Source: Nectonema munidae (taxonomy: Eukaryota > Nematomorpha > Nectonematoida > Nectonematidae). From it: DNA of 64,000 nt. The position numbers and the translations under genes are program-made. Each line of letters starts with the position of its first letter. Position 1 is the stretch's first letter. A model generated the notes under the pieces. It worked only from the letters and a program-made list of their open reading frames with translations, had not been told where the DNA came from and ran no database searches. Positions 35,701 through 44,714 of the stretch are shown in pieces. Location: assembly GCA_030549495.1 (NCBI GenBank), contig JAUIRK010001036.1, forward strand, positions 2,501 through 66,500, written 5' to 3'.

Positions 35701-37054
35701 CATTAAACCTCATGAAGATCAACAAAATGAAAAAAACACGGAAAATGTTAAAAAAGAAGAACTGCGAAATAAGGATGATAAAGTGAAGAAAACAACATTC
35801 AAAGATTTGATTAAAATTGCTAGAGTTGATAAAGATGAAAAGATGTTAAATAGTAAAAAAGGGGAAGTTATGCAAAAAATTGAACCTGATATGGCGAAAA
35901 AAGTTGAAACTAAAGAAATGGACTCAAAGATTAATAAGAAAGATCTAAAAAAAGCTAAATTTGATCATGAAAAGAAGAAGTATGAGAATGATTTTAAAAG
36001 GGATGAGAAAAACTTTTTACAAGTTCCTAAGCAGGATTATGAATCAAAGTCTAAAGTTTCAAAAGAGATTGAAATGCCTGAAGACAAAAAAGTTATTGAG
36101 AAAACAGAAGGAAGGGAATCTTCTAAGATATTATTCAGCACTCTTTTCAATGATGATTCAAGTGAAAGAAGGAAATCTTCAGAAAAAGATACTTCAAAAG
36201 ATAGATCAGGTGAAGTTGGAACCCATGATGTAATTGATGATGATAAATTAGACAAAAAGGAAGAAAAAAAGCGTAAAAAAGACAAACATCTTAAGGATAA
36301 AAAACAAAGTGAGAAAAAAGATGCTTCAAAAGCTTTGAAAAATGCAGAAAAGCAGATTAAGAAAAAGCCTTATAATGACGAAAAGATTAATGAAATAGAT
36401 GGAATAGCAGAAGATATAAAACGACAGAAGAGTATAGACGAGAGGGAGGACGAGAGAGGTGATCAGATTGCAGATAAAGCGAGTCGAGTACACACGTTAT
36501 CAAATTTGCCCCATGACAACGGACAACTATCGCAAACACAGGATAAGAAGAAAAGAAGTTCTTCGCGGAAAAAAGACGAAATTAGAATTACAATTCCGTC
36601 CTACGACGAAAAAACGGGACAAAAATCGACAGTAAACGTAATTTTGCGGAAAAAACAATTAAGCAAAAGGAAAGATAACACTGTAGGGAAGGATGATAAG
36701 TTAGGTGAAGATAATTTTACAAACCGCGATTCCACTGATAAAAATAAAGTGAAATATTCCGGTCCGAAAGCCGTTGAAAAAGTAAAAAAAACGAACGCAA
36801 AATCCAAATTAACTTCCCCTGAAAACAAAAAAAAAGTTTCTAATTCCAAGATAAAGGAAGACTCAACATCAAAATTATACTTCAAAGATGGTCTATCTAA
36901 AATTTTACTAGGTAATTCAGATTCCCACACAACAAAGGCTGACACAAAGAGTAAAAAAAATGTTAAACAAATTAATTTGATTGACATCTCAGACAGTAAA
37001 ATCATTGGTTCTCATCCTAAATACATCTTTACAACCCAAAGTGAAATTATATAA
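29711..37054 (+). CDS. Giant Lys/Asp/Glu-rich tandem-repeat protein, 2447 aa, unknown function
   Basis: One uninterrupted frame of 2447 residues. ATG is followed by G and preceded three codons upstream by an in-frame stop, so this start is the first available. The sequence is dominated by Lys, Asp and Glu with Asn and Ser, has no signal peptide or membrane segment and should be largely disordered. Residues 1-640 are charged and non-repetitive apart from two Ser-led cassettes, KKSSLSKMKNMF (about 185) and KKSSLTSIFKISKK (about 228). Residues 640-790 hold about three 52-residue modules, 791-1535 eight well-conserved modules of mostly 96 residues, and 1536-2050 decaying modules. The tail has two less charged segments, DEIRITIPSYDEKTG (about 2290) and INLIDISDSKIIG (about 2425), the likeliest folded or binding parts. 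I recognise no family; a cytoskeleton-associated polyampholyte resembling MAP or neurofilament tails is possible by composition only. Confidence 0.85.
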   Translation: MEKNKSLTPPTSELPTKKSSNNSIVEESNVYPSKLFKRSKEEYFLIDRVEFLKPLVNTIYKSDDKETSPTKTRSKDAEERLHKRTKSETRERDMERTEKAEMDEVLLQNMKIRISFHKRRTEKYEMMPNLLEDNYEKKDNVLLISNKAIPKMFNSDDEKKRKVSDEQLEKIEDRTSISEGEVREKKSSLSKMKNMFTGGDSKKKTMSKASREDEKIVDEEKSDKEKRKKSSLTSIFKISKKDVVKRDEIKDMEDDESMIHHKEQDLDPDDHKIVPEQRFKNILEESRGEKIIGGFMPKSRTDKMEGERSKKETSNSEEIEDTSDSSLKEESYSLNNFKDDTPNREQKLRAEFEKCFSEDECDKVSTFGVYPGEKISNKEDDHEKKTKQDGEKVHALPSKDQREESKTIPQKEKKDIKSFDRENNEVVKKQKLEDMSPNYSDHKVVKEGIQVIKKTESFKGSKIHDFESEEEGEKDDSNYKKVPVKGANNIGSSFKLKDNLLNQEEKKDIESPCDTDENQKNSLQESDKSDEENLSKDNLEKQEDILISVRVLSENDDEDDLDNSIKLEKPKEVDPKEKSLITYFDIKSTDLKQKSIKKEQVKDIVDVSNKIVEKDEAKKDNNKKEMKNDEEVEDIKKLDYKDPNLKNDKAEKSKDRTIKKPLIDEQDSLLRENILDEKSYKESEEKDFKYLGKDDKFDNDQKAKDLQTKIPLSDEKGLFLPENIFEEKYPIKSKDEKNSFKDLKKGAGIDNDEKSKDMMKENALKDKKGPLIQQNILDDRSPKKDKQEKNTFKELVDVASVDKDEKPKDLKKKVKKLDEDMEDYLVPKNEYPEEDKMDYDREVKNEKDEKSKDLKVGKPLDDKQESLILENMQNVKNPKIDKHEKNTFKELVDVARVDKDEKPKDLKKKVKNLGEDIEDYSVHKNEYPEKDQMDYEKEVKNEKDEKPKDLKIKKSVDDKQGSLVPENMHEDKNPKRDKHEKNTFKELVDVARVDKDEKPKDLKKKVKKLDEDMEDYSVHKNEHPEKGKMDYDREVKNHKDEKSKDLKVEKPLDDKQGSLIPENMQNIKNPKKDIHEKNTFKELVDVARVDKDEKPKDLKKKVKKLDEDMEDYSVHKNEYPEKYKMDYDKEVKNEKDEIPKNLKIKKPVDDKQGSFVPENMHEDKNPKKDKHEKKTFKELVDVARVDKDEKPKDLKKKVKKLDEDMEDYSVHKNEYPEKGKMDYDSEVIPENMQNVKNPKRDKHEKNTFKELVDVARVDKDEKPKDLKKKVKNLDKDMKDYSVHKNEYPEKDQMDYDKEVKNEKDEIPKNLKIKKPLDDKQESFVPENMYEDKNPKRDKHEKNTFKELVNVARVDKDEKPKDLKKKVKKLDEDMEDYSVPKNEYPEKDQMDYDKEVKNEKDKIKKPLDDKQGSFVPENMHEDKNPKRDKYEKNTFKELVNVARVDKDQKPKNLKKKVEKLDDVMEEYSVPINEYLEKDFEPKKKDKLNYDREGKNDKVEKPKELEMKKPLDDQQDSLKSENVQDDKSPKKNKDENTTFEFVNVARVDKDEKSKDLMKKVKKLDEDMEDYSVSKNEYPEKDKIDYDREFKSEKDEKSKHLKIKKPLDDQKQSLVPENLNDDKNRKTDNDDKTASKEYARVDKEQKPIDIKKNVKKLDEDMKDHPFLKNGYPEKDYESGKNDKIEKIDYDRIKNDEAQKVKDIKMKKPLVGDQGFLVPEIMKDDKNSKKDKEDKTTSKEYAGVDKDGKPIDLKKSVKKLNEEVKDDKAIKNGFAEKDYEPEENHKREKMDYDKRIKIDEAQKAKDIKMKKLLVGEQGSSVPEKIFDDQIPKKDKNEKGDIKDLDAGDDINEKSNHSKKKIQKSDMNKNGVPFTGNKNIENVHDQGKDKTVQKRDSNNEKKYGDKKAIPAIESRIPENDIKEIKKDKNEKSGFKDLIRVARTDKDKNDTTKKVKSKDSDKKENLDPKSVDNTLGSMDTNEKRFDNMEGVKTRRNVEDLNKFIKPHEDQQNEKNTENVKKEELRNKDDKVKKTTFKDLIKIARVDKDEKMLNSKKGEVMQKIEPDMAKKVETKEMDSKINKKDLKKAKFDHEKKKYENDFKRDEKNFLQVPKQDYESKSKVSKEIEMPEDKKVIEKTEGRESSKILFSTLFNDDSSERRKSSEKDTSKDRSGEVGTHDVIDDDKLDKKEEKKRKKDKHLKDKKQSEKKDASKALKNAEKQIKKKPYNDEKINEIDGIAEDIKRQKSIDEREDERGDQIADKASRVHTLSNLPHDNGQLSQTQDKKKRSSSRKKDEIRITIPSYDEKTGQKSTVNVILRKKQLSKRKDNTVGKDDKLGEDNFTNRDSTDKNKVKYSGPKAVEKVKKTNAKSKLTSPENKKKVSNSKIKEDSTSKLYFKDGLSKILLGNSDSHTTKADTKSKKNVKQINLIDISDSKIIGSHPKYIFTTQSEII
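31627..32080 (+). repeat. Three short (~52-residue) ancestral-type modules
   Basis: Inside the giant protein, residues about 640-790. Each module reads roughly FK-L...D-DEK-KDL...KxPL-DEKG-L--ENI--EK--K--KDE (for example DEKGLFLPENIFEEK). They match the start and end of the 96-residue units but lack the central KLDEDMEDYSV...DYDREVKNEKDE segment. Confidence 0.75.
32081..34315 (+). repeat. Eight-unit, mostly 288-bp coding tandem array
   Basis: The word ACTTTTAAAGA(G/A)CTTGTT marks unit starts at 32081, 32369, 32657, 32945, 33233, 33449, 33737 and 34007. Spacings are 288, 288, 288, 288, 216, 288 and 270 bp, and 309 to the next decayed unit; all are multiples of three. Long stretches are identical between units at DNA level, implying recent unequal exchange or gene conversion. 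Units 2-6 alternate PENMHEDKNPK and PENMQNVKNPK variants, suggesting a two-unit higher-order period in part of the array. Confidence 0.95.
34316..35860 (+). repeat. Decayed modules following the main array
   Basis: About six further units (residues about 1536-2050) keep the order of the module but with growing divergence, for example TSKEYAGVDKDGKPIDLKK and FKDLIRVARTDKDKN. The last clear core, TFKDLIKIARVDKDEK, is at about residue 2029. This is the edge-decay pattern expected when homogenisation acts mainly on the array centre. Confidence 0.8.
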
Positions 37055-37305
37055 GATTTTTTATCATTCTTATTAAATTAAAGGTCAATATACAAACGTT
37101 TCTTTTCATACACCGCTGCAAACATGTTAAACATCTTTGCTTAAAACTGCTGAATTAAAAAAGTTATACTCCCATGAAAAAATCCGAAGACATAAAATTT
37201 AGCATAATATACTTGAAACTGTAAAATCATTGAAGCTAAAAGCAAATTTTGAATCACTACTGGAATATACTTTCTTTATATGCCTTCAAAAATCAAGTTC
37301 CTTGC

Positions 37306-37311
37306 AATAAA
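37306..37311 (+). promoter_or_regulatory. Candidate polyadenylation signal AATAAA
   Basis: First AATAAA I see downstream of the giant gene's stop codon, about 250 bases past it. In sequence this AT-rich the hexamer is weak evidence. Confidence 0.35.
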
Positions 37312-37436
37312 TCTATATAACAAAATTTTACTCCACATTGATGAGAGTAAGATGATTGGTTGTCCATCTAAAGATTCTCAGAATTTCAGATTATACGAGT
37401 TGTTCACATTTTATGGAGAATTGAAAGTTCGCTTCA

Positions 37437-37690
37437 TTTTATCGTATTGTTAATTTTTTAATGAAGAAGACTTAAAAACTTCTACTTACTGTTGATTTCA
37501 AAATTTATTGTTATTTTATTTGCTGTTAACAAACTGTTTTTTAATTAATATAATCTATTTATCTTATTGTTAATATTTTAATGAAGAAGACAAAAGCTTC
37601 TTCTTTTTATGGATTCCAAATTTATTACTATTTTATTTGCGAAAACGAAATATTTTTTTAATAAAAATCTATTTATCTATTATTTATTAG
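37437..37690. repeat. 120-bp tandem duplication
   Basis: ATCGTATTGTTAATTTTTTA at 37441 and ATCTTATTGTTAATATTTTA at 37561 start two 120-bp units, each followed by ATGAAGAAGAC and TTTATT..TATTTTATTTGC. A partial third unit begins near 37676. Non-coding. Confidence 0.85.
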
Positions 37691-37699
37691 CTTAATCTC

Positions 37700-39650
37700 T
37701 GATATTATTTCCCCATACTCCCATTATTAGCATATTGTTTTAAATTTTAATTTTAAATTTTAAAGAAGAAGCTGCAGATTTTATTAGAATTATTTTAGAC
37801 GTTTAACTTTTTAATTAACAAAATCTTAGTTTTTCATACTTAATCAAATAAGTTACAGTTAATATAAAGATTGCCAATTTTAAAATTTGAATTCTCTATG
37901 GTGACTAAAGATATACTCTATCAATTGATAAAGTTTACATTCATCACTGATCACTGAGAAAAAAGTGTTTTCATTTTAAATATTTGGAAGAGTTAATATA
38001 ACAATACAAACCTTCATTACCCTTCATAGTTAAAATACTAACTTATTGGAGTAAATCTACTATATCTGTGATCAAAATTAGATTTTAATATAGTATAAAT
38101 GATGATAATTTTCCACAATCCGAACTTGATATTTGTTTAGTTTGTATGATGCTTATTCGCTTATGTGATTGGTTTTTGAGGATGAACTGATCAAAAGATT
38201 TCTAAACACGAACAAAAAAATGTTGGGTAATTTTTAGAGCTAATTCCTTGGCACACATTTGCCAATATTTTTTGTAAACCTCTCAGGGGACCATTGAGCA
38301 CAATCTAAAGTGTATTTTGTAATATAAACGCGCATAAAATTGAGCGAACAGCTGTATATAGTCACTACTTTTCACAGTTCGTCCTCTCAATCAAGCATTA
38401 TTCAAAGAATACAAATATGGGAACCGGAGAGTGCAAGAATACTAACATTTCAAAAAAATGAGATCAGTGGCAAACCTAGCCTAAGTTTAAATGTTGTCAC
38501 CATTTAAAATATACAATAACACTTCATAATGCCTAAAACTGAAGTATCGATATATGCAAAATAAGTAGAAAAATTGTAATTGCTATAGCGACCATTATTA
38601 CATTATTAAAGACTATATTATTTCTAATTATGTTGTCTAATATACTAAAATTATGAATCGCACGGCGGAGAGTCGTCCAAAGCCAGGGCTTGTTAAGCCG
38701 CTGACTAAGATTTCAATTTTTAAAATTTTCTATACAAGATATAGATATTTTCCATATAATGTTGATAAACTAGAAAAATATTATAAATATTCATTTCATT
38801 CAAAAAATTCAAACAATCCAAAATTTCATTTTGGATAAATGAATAAAGTCTGATATATATAGACCAAATTAAAACAATAAAGGAAAAATTATTTTAAAAA
38901 TACTAGGTAGTAATTAAATCAGCTCAAAGATGAACGATCAAAAGTGAAAATATAAAAATTTTTAAAAGAAACGATAGACAAATTGAAAATAGAGGGATCA
39001 AATTAGTAGTATATGCGAGTTCAAAATAAAATTTAAGAAAAAAAATCTAGACAGTATGGTAGATAAAAACAGAAAAGATTAAACACGAAAATATTTTCAA
39101 AGATAAAATAATTCAACATTCAATATTAAAATCTAAACACACTTAGTGAATTGTTTATCTATTGGTAAATCATGATAATCTTCTAAAAAAAATTAGAATT
39201 AAAAAAAATTCTATAAAAATTAACTTTTTCTAAATTAAAATTTTTTTTCAACATAATTTAATTTCAAATAAATAATAAACATGAAATTACTTCCATCTTA
39301 TTGATATATAAATTAAAACAATTATCTTCAATAGTTCTACTTCTTCTTTGAAAAAATCATTATTGATAGCGATCTGTTAATTCTTTCTTGTACAGAAATC
39401 AATAATCTATTTTTTCTTTGAGTAAACCGACTTAGTAACGATAAAAAGTAGATCTTCAAATCTGAAATCATAAAAACATCAAATGAGCATGTATAATATT
39501 AAAGACTTTAAATTTGCGAGATAAAACAAAAATAAGATAATTACTAGCGAATCTAGAAAAAAGAAAGTCTTTTAAAATAATTTGAAGGATATAAAAATAT
39601 TTAAAAATTATTATGGATATTAGAAGGAAAAATACGAAGATTAGTAAAAA
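37700..39650. other. AT-rich intergenic stretch
   Basis: No supported gene. A GC-richer patch at 38653-38705 (MNRTAESRPKPG reading) could be a remnant of coding or repeat sequence but is too short to call. Confidence 0.4.
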
Positions 39651-39892
39651 ATTTGTATTCTTTATTTCAAAGCGTAATCTTCTTCTTCTACACCTTGTCC
39701 CCAAGTTGGGGGTCGGTAGCTATGATCTTGAGCATCCATTTTCCTCTATCCTCAGCATCATCTTATTCTAACACGAGAGTGTGTATTTTTTCCAAGAACC
39801 CATCTTTCCATCTTTTGCAACTCCAAGACTCAAGATGCTGCAAATACCAATGCAGGGAACAAGGATAAGCTCTTGTCCTCCACGAAATGTCT

Positions 39893-40385
39893 CATAAGGC
39901 CTTTTGTAAAGTCGTTGCTTCATCGCTAAAGCAAATGAGGTTGAGAAAGTCACCATTCTCTTCGATTTTTTTCAAAATGTTAAGAGCAAATTCTTTTCGC
40001 TTCGGTTTGTCATCTGGCTTTAGTGCTTGCAATAATTGAATTTTGTACGCATAAAGCATCAAATTATTATGAAGAACTTTATGAATTGTTGGTCTAGCTA
40101 ATTGCAGCTGAACGGAAGCAGTGCGAATGGCCTTAGTTTGGCTCCGAATAAATGATTGACGAATACGCTTGATGTCTTCTTCAGAAATTCTTGGCCTTCC
40201 ACTTTTCGCTCTATGTATAGCAACGTTTCCATAAACTGTTTATGCTCATTGCGAATCGACTGACGCGCTAGAGCTTGTTTTGCATATTTAGTTGTGAAAT
40301 TTCTTTATGTTTGAATATCAGATTTTGTTTCGATAAATCAAGAAACACATCGTGCTTTTTTTGTGGAGTAGTTAAAAAGGTGAGG
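39893..40385 (-). pseudogene. Mariner-type transposase fragment (DUF4817 + HTH region)
   Basis: Minus strand. The DUF4817-like N-terminus (TPQKKHDVFLDLSKQN) is near 40375-40325. After decayed sequence comes the strongly conserved segment SGRPRISEEDIKRIRQSFI (about 40205-40150). Then come TASVQLQLARPTIHKVLH and YKIQLLQALKPDDKPKRKEFA (about 40110-39990), and the start of the catalytic domain, LICFSDEAT, near 39905. This arrangement is typical of a Tc1/mariner group common in arthropods, where FSDEA contains the first catalytic Asp. The rest of the DDE domain is missing and the N-terminal half has frame changes, so it is a dead fragment. Confidence 0.8.
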
Positions 40386-40929
40386 TAAACAATTATTTTA
40401 TTTATCTAATTTATCTCTGAAATAAAAAAGAGTAATATTATTAAAAACTTTAATAACAACTGATTAAATGTGTAAAAAGAATTATTTTGATAGCACATCT
40501 TAAAATTTTTTAATGAATTTATAAATTTGTCTAAAGACTTTGTGGACGCCCATATTTCCATGTACGATTGAGGGTTAAAAGTAATATCAAAAAGTTTAAG
40601 AATCGTTTTTTATAACAAAGATGTTTCTTTTTTAAATAAATTTCAAGTTAAAAAAATAAGGTAGTTTATAAAATTCAATTTATGTTTAAAAAAATAAAAG
40701 TAAAAAGAAGAGTGCTCGGCATTAAAGTCCTGCATCATCAATATTTTTCTACTCACACCTGTAAAATAAATTATGTAAGTACACGCGAGTCACGCTTATC
40801 CCTATTTCCTCAGAAGAAATTTTTTTACTTAAACTTAAGTTTACAACAAATGAATCGATTGATTTATTATTGGCTCAAAAAAGCATTACTTTTGTTACCT
40901 TTCTCCAATTCTATGTACACGATAGAATA

Positions 40930-41408
40930 CAGTTGACTACCTCTCATCCGAAAACCACTAATTTGGACCTTCGTTAAACCGGAATATTCATTATTCCAGA
41001 AATCTTTAATTTCGTAAAATTATTGAAAACAACTTAGCTTCTTGAAGGTTTAGAAATTAAAAGTCTCATAAATGAAGAAGAACTATAATGAGTCTTTACA
41101 TCTTGCAAGAAAAACTAACAAAACACCTAAAACAATAAGTTTAAGAGAAATGCTCAAAAATTGTCTACACCCAGTAGAATCAGTACATCTGTACAAATTC
41201 TAATGTTCAAAAAATTGTTGTTGTACTTTTAGTATTTTATAAACTGACATCTGACATTGAATTTTAGTTCAAGTCAAGTTTATACTGAGAGAAATTGAGT
41301 AAGCAAGGTGTGATTTTTTTATTAAAATAAGAAGCATCGCTAATCCAGTAAAATTGCTCATTCGAAAAGGCCGAATCCTAAGTATTCCGAATTAGTGATA
41401 GTCGATTG
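40930..41408. mobile_element. pogo/Tigger-type MITE with TA duplication
   Basis: 479 bp between TA (40928-40929) and TA (41409-41410). The left end CAGTTGACTACCTCTCATCC and the reverse complement of the right end, CAATCGACTATCACTAATTC, form an imperfect inverted repeat continuing into GGA/CGG-rich words. No coding capacity. Confidence 0.7.
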
Positions 41409-41410
41409 TA

Positions 41411-43825
41411 TATTTATTCATTTCTCATTTCTTACTCTGTCTCCTAAAAAACAAACTACGGCTCTTGTTTTCTCAAAATCTCCTGGTTCAATTCGGGAAG
41501 GTGAGTTTTCAGAATGATTTTGTAAGTTTTAAGGAAAATTATGATTCAATTCTTATTATCGAGTTGCTTAAGTTTCCTTATTTTTTGTATATAATATTAC
41601 TCAATATTATCTAAAATTACTATTCGTTTAAAACGTCTCTCACCATTACTATCATAAAAACACATTGACTTTATATATTATTTTTAAAATGTGATACTTT
41701 GTTAAACATTTACACATCAAAGGGATATTTTATAACTATAAAATAATCTGTTTTTGTCTCCAATATTTATGGCGAAATTTTTTTTAACTTTCCATTTCAA
41801 ATTAAATGTGAAAACGTATGAGGCATTGATGCAAAAACTGCAACATAATTCAAATTTTACACCCAGCAACTAACACCACACTCAACAAGATGCTTCTTGT
41901 ATTGAAGAAGAATAAATTCTCTTTATTCAAAAACAACAAACACTAAAAAAGTCTTACGTGAGTGTGTGTCTTACCCGCATGGCTAGCCTGCACTACGCAG
42001 TACTCTACTTGGTATAGCATACGTCGCACCAAAGTTTCATCATTATCATCTCAACAAAAGTTATATGAAAAACACTCAAACTTTGCATCAACGAACTCAA
42101 AAATGTGTCATTTATAAAAAGGAAATGTCGCGTTTTCGCAACGCCATATGTGTTTTCTTATACATCAGTGTTCTAACGATTCTGACTTCATTCATCACAA
42201 CATCATTACAACACATGATCGAAAGATTATAGATTTTCGGTATTTTCGGTAAAATCCGAAGGAAGTTAACGAAGTGTCACTCTTGTAAATGTTTTGAATA
42301 CCGCATAATTGAACTAAGCGTAGAATTATTGAATGATGATTTAGTAACATCTATAGTATAATTAATTATATGTATACAAAATACACTACACTGAGATATC
42401 TATAAATATATAACCACAAGACAATATACACACACACACAAAATAGATACGTTACACATTTTTTATAAAATGAGCACATGTGTGCAATAATTTTGAAATC
42501 CATTTGAGTTGAAACAATTTCTTGAAATCCGTTCGTCTTTCTTCTTCGTTCTCACATTTGTCATTGCTTCAATTCTTACTTTTTTGCAGGTGCAAATATT
42601 TTCTTCACTTTTTCAAAATTTTCATTTTGTGCTTGAGAAGTATCAGGTTCTTTATGAGTATACTGACGTCATTTCGTAGTTTTTTTAATAACAAATTGCA
42701 TTTTTCAACAAGATGAGTGTATCAATTGAAAAATGGGCACATATGTTCGTTTAATACAACAATGGAAATAGAAGAAGGATTGTTTTGTTAATAATCCAAC
42801 AACAATAGTAGTTTTGTGAGAATAGTTCCAACGCCGTATACCAAAGGAAGCTAAAGAAGTACTAGGCGCCTGACAACCTCTTTTAAAAGTTTTGCTATAT
42901 ACTTTTGAGTTTTTGACCAAATATTATTATCAGCAGTATAAATTTTTTTGATATTTCTATATACAATATATTACAATTATTATGTAAAATCGTAAATTAA
43001 AACTTGATATGTTGATATACAATGAAATAATTTTTTTAATTTTATCTCATTTATCTCTTCCAAGCTAAAGTTAGCTAGTTAGATAAAATTAGCTAACTAG
43101 CTATCTAGTTAGTTAGTTGACCATTATTTAGTTAGTTAATTAGTGGATTATTTATTTAATTAATAGAATTACAAATATTTATCTTTCTTCAAATTGTTTG
43201 TTTTTACCTATACAAACATACTTTTCAACAGTGAATACATATATAAAAGCTACCAAAAATATGTTCTTATAATTTTCACCCCTAATGGCCCTAATCTTAT
43301 TAAGTAGCGTAGCCGGGACTGGACCTATGGTTGAAACAAAAAATCGCGTAGACTTCAAAATTTAAATGTTGTCGACTTTTAGGTTTCTGAGAAATTTTCT
43401 ATCTTCACGGTTTATTCATTTCCTAATATCTTTTAACCAATCGATTAACCGGTTAATTTTGGCGAAAATTTGAGTTGTTAAGAAAACGGAAAAATGTAAC
43501 GCAATTTTATTAGAACAAAATTTTTTTATGAAAAAAGAAAAAAAAAGTTTGTAAATAGATAGTTTATCAATTTGATAGTTAGTTGTTTAGTTAGTAAAAT
43601 TAAACATTTTAAGACAAGACGGTGATATCCAAAATGTAAGAAAATTTTAGTAATAAGTATTAAAAAATTTTTTTTATTTATCTCTTCAATAATTATGGCA
43701 ACTTTTTTTTAATTTTTCATAATAAAATGCTGTTGGAGTTATTCTTAAATAAAAATAAATATTGTTATAAATGAAAAGTATTTAAAAAGTAACAACATAT
43801 TATATGCAATATGTTTACAGCAATT
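41411..43825. other. AT-rich intergenic stretch
   Basis: No supported gene. Includes (AC)n near 42429-42440 and a TTAGTTAG-rich patch at 43070-43145. A GC-richer segment at 41950-42035 reads RRMLYQVEYCVVQASHAG on the minus strand without a domain I can name. Confidence 0.4.
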
Positions 43826-43826
43826 A

Positions 43827-44110
43827 GTCGAATGTAATAATTGGTGGAATGCGACTAATGGGAGAATCATAAAGTTGGTGGACAATTCGACAATTCGTTC
43901 AGCATGTTTTCAATTTTCAAGACAAATTACAACTCTACTCTAACTAACTCTAACATTAGTCCCAAAACTAACTCTAGCATTATTTCAAACACAAAGTCCA
44001 ATATTATTATTAAATTGTGAAAACTTTCAACGAATTGTCACATCCACCAATTTTATGATTCACTCAATTGTGCTTCAACAATCATTCGCCTAATTATCGT
44101 ATTCACCCAA
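43827..44110. repeat. Imperfect foldback with AATTGGTGGAAT-type motifs
   Basis: GAATCATAAAGTTGGTGGA (43864) pairs with TCCACCAATTTTATGATTC (44043), and GACAATTCGTT with AACGAATTGTC. Variants of ATTGGGTGAAT recur along both arms. Probably a small nonautonomous DNA element; ends and target duplication not resolved. Confidence 0.55.
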
Positions 44111-44200
44111 TTCTTCAAACTACCAAATTCGCAACTTTTGTTTCACCCAAATGTTGCATTTGACATATTGTCGTGCACCATATGCAGACAGGACCTTATA

Positions 44201-44710
44201 GAGACCTACGCGGCTTTTAAATATTTGCTCACAACTGTTCAGCCCTGTATTTTATTATTTTGCACGCTCCCCGCACCAACAATGTAAATATAAACGCAAG
44301 AGCCTAGCATTTAAAATTTTTAAACCTTCAACCGCACAACGTAACACACAGCAAATCACAGACAGAGTCTTACATAGGTCAGTTAACGGAATATGCCTAA
44401 CCTTACATGTCGCTGAAACACTCTTTGGATGCATGCCATGTGCAAATCTTAAATCTAAGAAGACTGATCGTAGAAAACCAGATCTAAACTGCAGATAACG
44501 GAATTCTCTAGTGTTCCCGAAGATCTCCCAGATCCCAACATTTTAGCTTTGCGTGAGCAGCCGAGCTTAGCATCGTTGTTGGCAAAGCTTTTGAGTGCGC
44601 AATCTTTATTTTATTTAATTTCTCGAGCCTTTTCTGGAGCCAATAATTATAGGAGGTCCATAGTCAAAGGGTTTCAAAAAGTTTGTATAATACGATGTTA
44701 TCCAAGTTTA
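44201..44710 (+). other. Coding-looking GC-richer island, unknown origin
   Basis: Two overlapping-phase open readings without a start Met. The first is about 98 codons ending at 44496 (contains LTLHVAETLFGCMPCANLK). The second is about 79 codons from 44475 to 44711 (contains LPDPNILALREQPSLASLLA and ISRAFSGANNYRRSIVKGFQ). Codon use is less AT-driven than around it. CTAAACTGCAG just before the second reading looks like a branch point plus 3' splice site. I recognise no family. Options are an exon of a host gene, a decayed gene, or an unrecognised transposon piece. Confidence 0.3.
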
Positions 44711-44714
44711 GGGT

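Noticed and set aside
29608-36285. Ser/Phe/Leu-rich readings antisense to the giant gene, and lysine/methionine-rich readings in its other frames
   Set aside because: They mirror the Lys/Glu/Asp codons of the real frame and follow its repeat units; shadows only.
38353-38445. TATA-like TGTATATAGTC followed by a TCACAGTT initiator-like word and a 14-codon reading starting MGTGECKN
   Set aside because: Spacing between TATA and initiator is short and no longer frame or splice donor of quality follows. Chance occurrence is likely in AT-rich DNA.
39670-39890. Minus-strand text DRGKWMLKIIATDP, resembling the end of some LINE reverse transcriptases
   Set aside because: Only a single short weak block, next to a mariner fragment, with no neighbouring RT motif.
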